Source: Scolanthus callimorphus (taxonomy: Eukaryota > Cnidaria > Anthozoa > Actiniaria > Edwardsiidae). From it: 64,000 bases of DNA. The first letter of the stretch is position 1, and every line of letters begins with the position of its first letter. Of this stretch, positions 30,988-40,474 are shown piece by piece. The DNA lies in assembly GCA_033964015.1 (NCBI GenBank), contig CM066924.1, forward strand, positions 9,211,077-9,275,076. The letters run 5' to 3'. Both the position numbers and the translations under genes were made by a program. The notes under the pieces were generated by a model. The model ran no database searches. It saw only the letters and a list, made by a program, of their open reading frames with translations, and was not told the DNA's origin.

Positions 30988-33900
30988 TTATTTCTTAGCT
31001 CCACCTTCAGCATCTCCTGCATCTTTCTTTGCTTGTGCTTGTTGCTGCTTCAATCTCATTTTATCTGCATCCCTACAAGAAATATAAAGCTAGGTATAAG
31101 GCAAACACAAGAAACACAACTTATTTATTTTATTTTGTGACTCGCACTCTGCAGGTCCTGTCATCAGTGCATCTGGTGCGGTGGATGTTGTGGTACCGAT
31201 CTGCATCTTATGGCAATTTCCAATTTCTTATCGACTGGACTCGGAACTCAGCAGTAACTTGTTTGCCTGGATGGGGTTTCATCGGAACCGTGGCCGATTT
31301 TTATTCCATTCAGAAGTCATTTTACTAGTCTGTTAGTTTCCAGTCATCACAGTCATAAGAGGCAACATAATCAACATCTAAAAACCTGAATCTGCAATGC
31401 TGTTTGCGGAACTTAGACATTTTACAACTTGAAAAAATTACTGATCGATGTATTAACATTTTCGCAATCATTATGCAGGTGACAGGCTTCAAAATCTTGT
31501 GACACCCGCCTAATGCGTGTGAGTTGACAGCTATGCAAAAGATTGTGTAATGGAAACTTCCTTGATTTGAGGTGGCCTGGGCTCCAGTAAACAAGACCGT
31601 ATGTGTCTGGGGGGGGGGGGGGGGGGGGGGAAAGCTTGGTCATCCTTTCTTTTTGCTGAGGAGGCAACAGGTTTTCCCCAATGTTGACAGTAAAAACTTT
31701 ACTGCCACTCTGCCTCCCCCTCCCACCCCATCACATGGTAAACTAGCAGGCAGCAAAATTAAAGTTATTTTGCCACGATTCTCAACTTAACTTTTGTCTA
31801 CATAACTCCTTTTAAAATACATGTAGAATATTGGATTCTTTAGTGCCACAACACAAAGGTACTGTAAGGTACTGTATTTTCCCTTTAAGGTCTCGTGAAA
31901 GATAAAAATTAAAAAATCCATAATATGAATTTTTTTCCTGAAATTCATTTGATACAGTCCTAAAAGTATATTTCTACAACCTCAAATGACGCGTCAACTA
32001 TTTTCCTAGGCTTCAATTGCCATCATTTACTGTAATTTAATTAACTTTACTGCCTTTTCTAGTACTTAAATTTTAGGTCAAATTTTCACATTCGTAAAGC
32101 TCCTGACGTCGCATGATTTAAGATATCGGCATCAAATTTCCTGTGTTGTTAGACAATGATACTAATAGCCAAAAAACATGTCAGGGATTTTTTATTTTGT
32201 ACTTGAAAAAGATTTTATGATAAATTTTGCGATCACAAAACTTTCAACTTCGAGAACTAATATTTTCATAAAAATATGCAAGATATATAAAATCGCTGAC
32301 ACTATTTTGCAGTTCATTTCTCCGTGAGTAAAATCTGACAAAGTGTGAAATTGTGCAACAAACCGCTAGTGGTCTGGAGGTTCTCAGTAAACAAGGTAGC
32401 TCTTAGTTCAGGGTCTTAAAATTACAAGAAAAAAAATCAAACTTCACTAAACTAAACAACTTCATAAAGATAGAGCAATCTTTTCGAGCTTTTTAAACGA
32501 TATATAGCTGATTATCATAGCAGACAGAACCCAAAAATGGCAAGATTTCTACCCTAAGGTCAGGTAAAGTCAGATAGGCTCGATTCTTTGCATAGAGAAT
32601 CCTTACATATACAATAAAAAACAAAATGTATTTTTTCTAATTGATCCGTCTTTAAGATATCAGCTGCTAAAATTTGGTTACTGCATCGTTTTATGGCAAA
32701 ATTTGTACAATTCTAACAAAAAATGTCAAAAAGTGCTGCAGCAACCAAAGTGTAACTCCTCATATCTTAAAGTCGGATCAGTTAGAAAAAAATACTCATT
32801 TCTATTTTGTTTCTTATTGTATAAGGATACTCTATGCAAAGAATCAAGCCTATCTGACTTTACCTGACCTTAGGGTAGAAATCTTGCCATTTTTGGGTTC
32901 TGTCATCATAGCATAAATTGCAACGCGATGAGCAAGACATCCCTCATGGGTTTACAGACAATCAAGTTATGAAGGGCAGTTGGGGTTTGATTTGGAAAAT
33001 GTTTGATTTGATATATGAGAGAAACTATTTTAATGTTGAACATGCTATCAAAGTTATGAATTTCTAAAAGCTTATAATATTTGGATGCATTTTCTCTTCT
33101 GGAAGCAAAACTTTACTGTACTTTACTGTACATGCATGTAGTTATTAATGCAAATACCTTTCTTTTCTCTCCGTTAAATTCTTCCCTTTATTTCCATCAT
33201 GCTCACAAGCCTTTTTTTGTCCTTGTTTTTTCTGGTTCTTTGCTCTGGCCAACTCCCTTTGATTACCACCTGAGAATGCCACAAATGAGAAAAAACAGAA
33301 TACTTAGAGTTAAAATAACAAAATGTTGTTTACAAAACAATACATATCAAAATCACAAGTAGAGACATCAACCTCTGCCTTCAAATGCAGGAGATTGGGT
33401 GTTTTTGAACAACAAAATGTATTTGCACTACAAAATCACTATGGTGTACAGAAATAGAATGCATCTCAAACATGATCAGACATATGGTAACAAAATGTTT
33501 CTAATAGCATTCCTGGGGTTTTAGATGGTAATGAGTGAACTTTAAGGTATTACATAAGGGTCACGAAGGCACAATTTAAACAAAGTGTATCTTGCTTCCT
33601 ATTTCATTTTAACCAATCAGCATTCCAGCATGTTTTTATCAAAATATTAATTACACTACCTTTGTTTTGATGAAGTCCTAGTCAAACAATTACAGTCAGG
33701 CTGGCTACGAAAACTGTGACCACCTGAAATATGCCTGGAATGTGGTTTATTAATTCTCCCATGCAAGAATCTATGCAGAAAACCTATAACTGGATCATAT
33801 TGACCAAAGAATTTCCAGAACAAGACAACAGCACCAATATCAAGACTTGAACTCTTAGCTCTCGTTTGGGAGAAGTTCAATAACTGATAAACATTCCTGG

Positions 33901-35177
33901 CATAGGTACTGGTATTTCATAGCCTGACTGTGATAAGGTATTAATAGGTTGCCGATTAACAAAGTCAAAGTGCTACAGAAACAATAATATTATGACTTTC
34001 CACTTGGGCCAGGTCAAAATCCACCTAAATGTACTATATTTTCTTTTCAGAAAGTTTCAGAAACAGAGCTGAAATCGGCACACGCTAGTTCATCATTTTC
34101 GATGCTCAAGTGTATTTTTGCTAAATTCTCCAAACTACCCAAACTCAATGAATTTCGTTCTCTACTGTATATGGCACAAAAGGCCAAGGAAATATGTTGT
34201 AACAGGGTAGGCTATGACATACATCATGCATTCGTACTGCAATAGTGAACGGCCAGCCAACCAATCAGAGCATGGGTTTTACTAGTGTTGTTGTATAAAA
34301 GATAAGGATCCTTCATAGGATTTTCACCAGGGCAAGCTTGCCTGCCATTTGTGATTGGTAGAATTTTATAGCAGATTTCATGTGACTGTAGTGAAACCAA
34401 AAGTGAAGTGATTTCTTCAATTCTGATTAAAACCTATAGGTCTGGAGTATTGGAGAGTTCTCTCTACTGCCATGATCTGTGAATACAGAACTACAATTCT
34501 TGTGATGTGTCAAAGGAAGTCAACTGCTGCATGCCAAACATAACAAAATGAAATTTGCTAATCTTTTTATTTGTGGAAGAGGAAAAACCTGGCTCTTCAC
34601 CACCCTGAAATCATAACTTTTGGTATGATAATGTTTCTTTTTTGCGTGGTGTGTTGTAAAAGTACAGGTATCATGACATCGATAAATAATTCACACTATA
34701 CAAATCGAGTGCCATTTTAATGATTATTTTTGTTGACAAACTTTGACTAGATCTTGCTAAGACCCTATTTTAATTAGAATTAGAATATTCAAGCAACAAG
34801 TCCAAATGGCACTGGAAAATATGGATGTAAGCTTACAATGTAATAAGTAACTTAAGTTTAGTTTAGCTCCAGTATTTACACTCAACGACGGCAAAATGAT
34901 TTCCATGTAAACAGGTATGCAAACGCTACAAATTAAACCACACTACCAAATAAAGATTTACAATAAGTACTTAGACCGTTCAGCTTACTATCTGACAATT
35001 TCGACTAAAAGCAAGGTATGAATGTTGCTATACCAAGCTTCAGCTAGGACCATAATAGATGGGACGAATTCACACATCCAGCGAACTCGCGCCGAGTGTT
35101 AAAACAAAAGAGTTATTTTCACAAAAAAACGTTGATAACTACCTATAGATATTGAATTGACAATACTCACGTGTCAT
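30988..35177 (-). CDS. SERF: SERF (small EDRK-rich factor, 4F5 family) gene, three exons
   Basis: Exons: 35171-35177 (ATGACAC, donor GTGAGT), 33158-33269 (acceptor TTCTCAG, donor GTATTT) and 30988-31072 (acceptor TTCTTGTAG, stop TAA). Lengths of 7, 112 and 85 nt join in phase into 67 codons. The protein opens MTRGNQRELARAKNQKKQ, the 4F5 signature shared by animal SERF1/SERF2, continues with a lysine-rich stretch and ends in a basic-acidic helix (DADKMRLKQQQAQAKKDAG). SERF proteins are short, highly charged and disordered; they modify amyloid aggregation and bind nucleic acids. Length (67 against about 60) is normal. Residues about 21-34 differ from vertebrates and include a cysteine. Intron 1 is unique sequence; intron 2 holds a dispersed repeat with a nested MITE. 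The start is fixed by homology and has A at -3. No TATA box is seen upstream. This is the best-supported host gene here. Confidence 0.9.
31875..32935 (-). repeat. Dispersed repeat R1, copy 5, split by a MITE
   Basis: Inverted copy of R1 in intron 2 of SERF. The main part is 31875-32522; a short piece beyond the inserted MITE (32905-32935) carries ATTTATGC and the GCAACGCGATGAGC end that continue copy 1. Landmarks GCAACAAACCGCTAGTGGTC, AAGATATCGGC and AATTCATTTGATACAGTCCT are shared. Confidence 0.75.
32523..32904. mobile_element. 382-bp palindromic MITE with 9-bp target duplication
   Basis: Arms GACAGAACCCAAAAATGGCA, GATTTCTACCCTAAGGTCAG and GTAAAGTCAGATAGGCT are mirrored at 32815-32904. The element is flanked by ATCATAGCA on both sides (32514-32522 and 32905-32913). 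The uninterrupted sequence is preserved in repeat copy 1 (TGCTATGAT, about 6138), which confirms both the insertion and the duplication. The 9-bp duplication suggests the Mutator-like group. It lies in intron 2 of SERF. Confidence 0.85.
33270..35170 (-). other. SERF intron 1
   Basis: AT-rich, unique-looking sequence between exon 1 (donor GTGAGT at 35165-35170) and exon 2 (acceptor at 33270-33271). I recognise no further coding exon or repeat inside. The minus frame at 33656-33880 is not supported by any motif. Confidence 0.6.
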
Positions 35178-35591
35178 TTTCTATGTGAATTAAAGTGTGT
35201 GAAGGCAAAGAAAGGCAATAAAGCCTCCTGGTTTCAAAGCCAATCGATCTGACGACTCGATCAAAGATTCCTTGTTAATCTGACAAGTAACCAGGCCTTT
35301 ATGGCCCCATAATGCATCTGGAGATACGAGTCCAGTCCAGCGCGCTATTCAAATGTCCAGCTCCATTGGCATCGGACACCGGACAGTAATTTAGTTTTAG
35401 AGGTTTCAAGAAGTGCTCCTTATGACTGAAACTATGGAACCTGGTGTAGAAGGGAGGAACCGTTGCGATTTCCGCCGAGAAAGGTATTAAGTCATTTTTA
35501 AATTCATTCACTTTCTCCTGGATTGTCAGCCGTCGATTTGCTGTCGATCATACCTCACTTGATCGAGGGCGAATCGACTGATGAAATTCCT
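35178..35591 (-). promoter_or_regulatory. Probable SERF 5' untranslated region and promoter
   Basis: Sequence immediately upstream of the SERF start codon. It contains an ATTGG (inverted CCAAT) at about 35241-35245 as read on the coding strand and no TATA box, as is usual for housekeeping genes. The boundary is set by the mobile element starting at 35592. The transcription start is not determined. Confidence 0.35.
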
Positions 35592-36561
35592 AGCGGAGCC
35601 CCATAGCTACATGCAGGAGGAAAGGAAACACACAAAAGTGTATATGCATCGACCTGTTTTGTGATGGACTTCCGGTTTATTTACTTGGTTCCGTCGTCGC
35701 ACAGGCAACCCATGACCAGTTTTACAGCGGAAGTTATAAAAAGGTTTATATCTTGGGAAGGGATGAAACTCAGACAACCAAACTTGGTGAAGTTGTCTAA
35801 GTGGCAATGGGAGTGCGATGGTATATCACGTGGTATGACGTCATCGATGACGTCATCAAACGCGTAAAGGTTTATATCTTGGAAGGGATGAACCTCGGAC
35901 AACCAAACTTGGGTGAAGCTGTTTGAGTGGCAAGGGGGGTGTAATGGCATAGTCACGTGGTATGACATCATCGATGACGTCATCAAATGAGAAAAGGCTA
36001 ATATCTTTGGAAGGGATGAACCTCAGACAACCAAACTTGGGTGAAGTTGTCTAAGTGGCAAGGGGAATACGATGGAGTGATCACGTGGTATGACGTCATT
36101 GATGACGTCATCAAACGAGAAAAGGCTTATGTCTTTGGAAGGAATGAACCTCAGACAACCAAACTTGGGTGAAGTTGTTTAAGTGGCAAGGGGGTACGAT
36201 GGCGTGATCAAGTGGTATGACGTCATCGATGACGTCATCACACGAGAAAAGGCTTATATCTTTGGAAGGGATGAACCTCAGACAACCAATCTTGGGTGAA
36301 GTAAGGGGGGTACGATGGCATGATCACGTTGTATGATGTCATCGATGACGTCATAAAACCAGAAAATGTATAAATCTTGGAAAGGGATGAACCTCGCACA
36401 GAACCAAACTTTGGTGAAATTATCTAAGTGGCAAGGATGATGGTAGTGTTTGGTCACGTGGTATGATGATGACAGGCTATGTACAATGGCTGCCTTTTGT
36501 CTCATTAACACAGAAAAATATGTAACCGGGAGCTCCGCTTTTAGCCAGTGGCTAAATATAT
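35592..36561 (-). mobile_element. Helentron/pearl-like non-autonomous element, copy D
   Basis: Closest relative of copy A: same left end (AGCGGAGCCCCATAGCTACA and GCAGG), same GTCGTCGCACAGGCAACCCA block, and the same right end GGGAGCTCCGCTTTTAGCCA with GTGGCTAAAT. The uninterrupted core has six units of about 120-130 bp (35740-36470), most with ATGACGTCATCGATGACGTC and CACGTGGTATG. It lies about 0.4 kb upstream of the SERF start codon, so its CRE and E-box cluster is close enough to influence that promoter, though this is speculation. Confidence 0.7.
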
Positions 36562-37184
36562 ATTATTTTGTTTCCTAACCCCCTATCAACACTGTCATCT
36601 CACCAACATTTGCAAATCCCATTCTCATAAACTCACAACTTATCCCCTAGGAGAGGGGGGGGGGGGGGGGTGGAGGTATTCAATATATTGAATATACGGG
36701 GATGATCTCTGCTGAACAGGGTAGGGTTTTCAAGCTTCTGGTCATCATAGGGTATACATCCTGATTTTCGAGTTCCTGGTCCATAGCTGTCAACCCCCAG
36801 ATCACAGCAATCTGAGATATTGTAGAAACAAATATGTAAGAGACCTCAAAATATGGTGTGCGGGAGAAAAACAGTAAATGTATGAGAATGAAGCAAAATT
36901 ATAACCTTGAGATGAGGGCCAAAATCTTGACACTCCCTCCTAATGCAGGAGTTAATTTGACAGCTATGCTGGTCATAACCAGGGTATTGATTTGTCAAAC
37001 TTTTGATGGTCAGGCCTCTGGGAGATTTGTGTCTTTCCCATTTGTCACCATGCAGTTAGTAAGCAAGTCAGGCAGTATTTATTTTTTAACAAACTTTTTT
37101 TTTCATGCACTCATTATCTTACCTTTTTTTGCATTTCTCATTTAATATTTTTGATTTGCTACGAGCACATAGTTGTTTTGTCTA
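36562..37184. other. Gene-free stretch
   Basis: Contains a poly-G run at about 36655-36671 followed by the palindrome-like ATTCAATATATTGAATAT. A block around 36925-36965 (AAAATCTTGACACTCCCTCC, TAATGCAGGAG, TTGACAGCTATGC) resembles 31485-31535, so it is a fragment of a dispersed repeat. Confidence 0.4.
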
Positions 37185-37537
37185 GGTGTACACCTATTCC
37201 AGAAGAGGTTGCATCCTCACATCTTTTTAAGCTACGGCTAAACTAGGACACATGAGTGGCTAAACTAGGAAACATCGCATGCATGTGTCTTGGACACATG
37301 ACATGTTTCTTGTCTTGCAAAGGAACATTTCTTTGTATCCTGGCTACAAAATTTGTCACACACAACAATGTTTCTGGCATGGCTAAACTGGGAAACATGA
37401 AACCTTTGTCCAGTTACAGTGTTGCACGCTACATGTGTCCTTGTTTAGCCAGGGCTTTAGTTTCTCCCATGATGCATCACAGGTTACAACAGACAGTTGT
37501 GACGGTGCAACCTTTTCTAAAATAGGTGTATACACAC
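37185..37537. mobile_element. About 353-bp MITE
   Basis: The left end GTGTACACCTATTCCAGAAG with AGGTTGCA and the right end TGCAACCTTTTCTAAAATAG with GTGTATAC are inverted copies. The interior holds the short words GGCTAAACTRGGAAACAT and ACACATG in several copies. The family is shared with 30592-30733. Confidence 0.65.
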
Positions 37538-37672
37538 AACTGTTGCCATGGAGCAGCTACATATGCTAGATTCCTTTTCAGTCAAGCATTAGAAAATTTT
37601 GCTTGAAAATTTAATTCTTTACTGTCCCTTTCAATTCCTCTATTAGTAAATTGTTGTTGATTTTTATTATTT

Positions 37673-37885
37673 TCAACAAATGTCTCTCAAGTGCATGGCA
37701 TTCTGAGTAAGATAGTACATGTCTTTATATGGTACTCCACCCAGTACACAGAGCTTGAGTTCATCACATTCAGTAACCATTGTGGTGTAAGCTGTGTCGA
37801 ACCGGGAACCCTCATCTTCACATTGTAATGACAACTTCTTTGCCATTATGCCAAGATACACATCTTCTATATGAATTGTAGGTTC
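37673..37885 (-). CDS. GT31 beta-1,3-galactosyltransferase-like C-terminal exon
   Basis: A terminal exon of 71 codons including the TGA stop. It starts after an acceptor ending ATGTACAG at 37886-37887 in phase 0. The first residues contain IEDVYLGIMAKKL, the E-D-V-Y-x-G motif near the C-terminus of GT31 glycosyltransferases, where the aspartate region helps to shape the active site. The rest (71-residue exon) ends QNAMHLRDIC. An AATAAA lies on the coding strand at 37663-37668, only five bases past the stop. In the family this motif directly follows the segment that ends the exon at 53445-54433, and the phases match, so I infer that the two are parts of one gene across a 15.6 kb intron. Alternatively it is the relic of a second, otherwise deleted GT31 copy. 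Confidence 0.6.
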   Translation of the reverse strand, partial: EPTIHIEDVYLGIMAKKLSLQCEDEGSRFDTAYTTMVTECDELKLCVLGGVPYKDMYYLTQNAMHLRDIC

Positions 37886-37949
37886 CTGTACATGGATAAA
37901 CAGATAATGTTTTAGCTGATTGAAAATATTCAACAATTATCCCTTGAGC

Positions 37950-38040
37950 GTGAATAGGCTCTGGGTCAATAGCCCATGAGGCTGAAGGCAGAATGGGCTA
38001 TTGACTCAGAGGCCATGCGGGTGAGAGGAATAATTGTTTT
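37950..38040. repeat. Hairpin, outer partner of 39970-40030
   Basis: GGGTCAATAGCCCATGAGGC and GGGCTATTGACTCAGAGGCC form a local hairpin. The same words occur in inverted order at 39980-40020, on the far side of the 1.64 kb foldback, together with TTTAGTCAAATC / GATTTGACTTAA. The foldback therefore seems to have landed inside an older palindromic element spanning roughly 37950-40040. Confidence 0.55.
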
Positions 38041-38293
38041 AGTCAAATCACACTAGTTGGTCAATTTGTATAGCCATAAACGTTTTTGGTCTGGTCATTT
38101 GCCATTTTCTGGCTTTCAAATTCCACACTTTTCGCTACTAGTTGGCTCAACCAATCAGAATGCAGCATTGACAATAGACCAATAGTTGAAATTTTTTTAA
38201 ATTTTCGTTTTGTTTCCTTACATTTTGTTTCCTTTCTTTTATTATGTAAAGAAAGGAAACAAAATGTAAGGAAACAAAATGTAAGAAAATTAA

Positions 38294-39937
38294 GGTGGCT
38301 CCCGAGTATTTATTTCAGAAATAGACCTCAACTTCTAGCGTACGTTTGACCCTGAAAAAATCTTCCGATTTCCATAATTGTTTTCACAGAGCTTAAGCAA
38401 CCTCTGCACTACCAAATGGTGTAGTTCATTTGATATATTAAGCTCGTCTGTCTTGGGTATTTTAAATTTTCCAAAGGAGGTGTTTTTAGAATAATTGTTA
38501 TAACTTGAATATTCGAGCGTGAATGCTCTTATTACCAGCTAAAATCGCATCCATAGTAATAAGGGTTTACTCGGAGAAATGCCCAGGTCAGCTTTTACCA
38601 TGCGATTTAAGTTGTAAACGATGTAATAATTTTGCCTCTAAAAATGTCTTATTCCGCTTCTCTTTAATGTGCCGAGCGCGGATATCAGAAAAGTAGGAGA
38701 GCTCTTCGGGATTATATCGGCTAATGTTCACTCTTAATTATATAAAAGAGAAAATAGAATCGAGTATCTACAGAAAGCGATATTTAATAAACGAATGAGA
38801 GCAGCTTCTTGTCCAGAATGTGCTGTTGCTATAATATTCAATTCGAGCTCGAAACAACTAAATTGCTGGAATTGTTTCGTAAGTTTCTTTCGTGAGAGGT
38901 AGAGTAGAGAGTACAACTAACTGAGAAGACTTACCAAGTTTGGGCTCGTCTTTCCAATACTATGTTGAGAAACATTATCCAAAAGGAGTCAGTGTTTCGT
39001 TGCTTCAACACAAACGCCAAGAAAACCCATATATTATGAGCGCAGTGTTCTCGACTCAGTGCACTTCGCTAAATTCTTCACGTGCGACGCTTCCTAGTCC
39101 CGAAGTAAGACAAGTTAATATCCGGTAGCTTTTCCGATCCCGCGGGTCGAGAAAGCGTCGCACGTGAAGTATTTAGCACCATGTGCACTGAGACGAGAAC
39201 GCTGAGTTGATAAACATATGGGTTTTCTTGGCGTTGTGTTGGAGTGACGAAACACTGACTCCTTTTGGATAATGTTTCTCAACATAGTATTGGAAAGACG
39301 AGCCCAAACTTGGTAAGTCTTCTCAGTTGGTTGTACTCTACCTCTCACGAAAGAAACTTACGAAACAATTCAGCAATTTAGTTGTTTCGAGCTCGAATTG
39401 AATATTATAGCAACAGCACATTATGGACAAGAAGCTGCTCTTATTCGTTTATTAAATATCGCTTTCTGTAGATACTCGATTCTATTTTCTCTTTTATATA
39501 ATTAAGAGTGAACATTAGCCGATATAATCCTGAAGAGCTCTCCTACTTTTCTGATATCCGCGCTCGGCACATTAAACAGAAGCGGAATAAGACATTTTTA
39601 GAGGCAAAATTATTACATCGTTTACAACTTAAATCGCATGGTAAAAGCTGACCTGGGCATTTCCATGAGTAAACCCTTATTACTATGGATGCGATTTTAG
39701 CTGGTAATAAGAGCATTCACGCTCGAATTTTCAAGTTATAACAATTATTCTAAAAACACCTCCTTTGGAAATTTAAAATACCCAGACAGACGAGCTTAAT
39801 ATATCAAATGAACTACACCATTTGGTAGTGCAGAGGTTGCTTAAGCTCTGTGAGAACAATTATGGAAATCGGAAGATTTTTTCAGGGTCAAACGTACGCT
39901 AGAGGTCTATTTCTGAAATAAATACTCGGGAGCCACC
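38294..39937. mobile_element. 1,644-bp foldback element at a TTAA site
   Basis: The ends GGTGGCTCCCGAGTATTTAT and the mirrored ATAAATACTCGGGAGCCACC are flanked by TTAA at 38290-38293 and 39938-39941. The two halves are near-perfect inverted copies over about 800 bp, meeting near 39115; shared words include AAGCTCGTCTG, GCTGACCTGGGCATTT, GCCGAGCGCGGATATCAGAA and ATTCAATTCGAGCTCGAAAC. The central 60 bp differ. TTAA duplications are used by Kolobok and piggyBac transposons; the ends fit Kolobok-type elements better than piggyBac's CCY start. The short frames inside (38734-38916, 38940-39128, 39115-39348) are mirror images, not genes. Confidence 0.85.
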
Positions 39938-40040
39938 TTAAAAGAAAAAAAAAAACAGTTTGATTTGACTTAAAGTCAATAACCACCACCCTCATGGGCT
40001 ATTGACCCAGAAACCATGATGGTGCGAGAAATAATGATAA

Positions 40041-40110
40041 TTTTAATAATTTATTGATTTATAGTGCGCTTTTTAACATATAATGTTCAAAAGCGCATTA
40101 CACGATATCC
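40041..40110 (-). mobile_element. Possible LINE 3' tail
   Basis: Read on the minus strand, the segment has a small inverted pair (AATGCGCTTTTGAACATTAT then AAAAAGCGCACTATAAATC) followed by AATAAATTATTAAAATTATC, resembling the trailer of some anthozoan LINEs. No coding part is attached. Confidence 0.3.
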
Positions 40111-40474
40111 TAAATAACTATTAATACAATCTAACTTAGTCAGATCCAACTAGGGGGTAACTTTTTCACAGCTAATCATTTGCCATTTTTGGAGGCTTCA
40201 TGACGAGATGACGAGCCGGGGAGCTCTGGGGAAGAATGCCTCTTACACTAAAACGAACATGCGGAGATTCGGTACTGAGTATGCGCTTGGTCGCTGGTCA
40301 CCGAACAAATCGCTGGCTCGTAAAGCGAGAAACCGCTGAAATATTTTTCAGTGTTTGCGGGCGACAAAATTGCGCGAACGCTGCCCTTTCTCGATTTTTC
40401 TCCTCGTATTTTATATCCAGTGCAGAAACTGTGCACCTAAATCGAAGTGTGCCCTGTGTGGCAAAAAAAGGTCT

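Noticed and set aside
31029..31328. 99-codon plus-strand frame
   Set aside because: It is antisense to the last SERF exon at its start and has no recognised motif.
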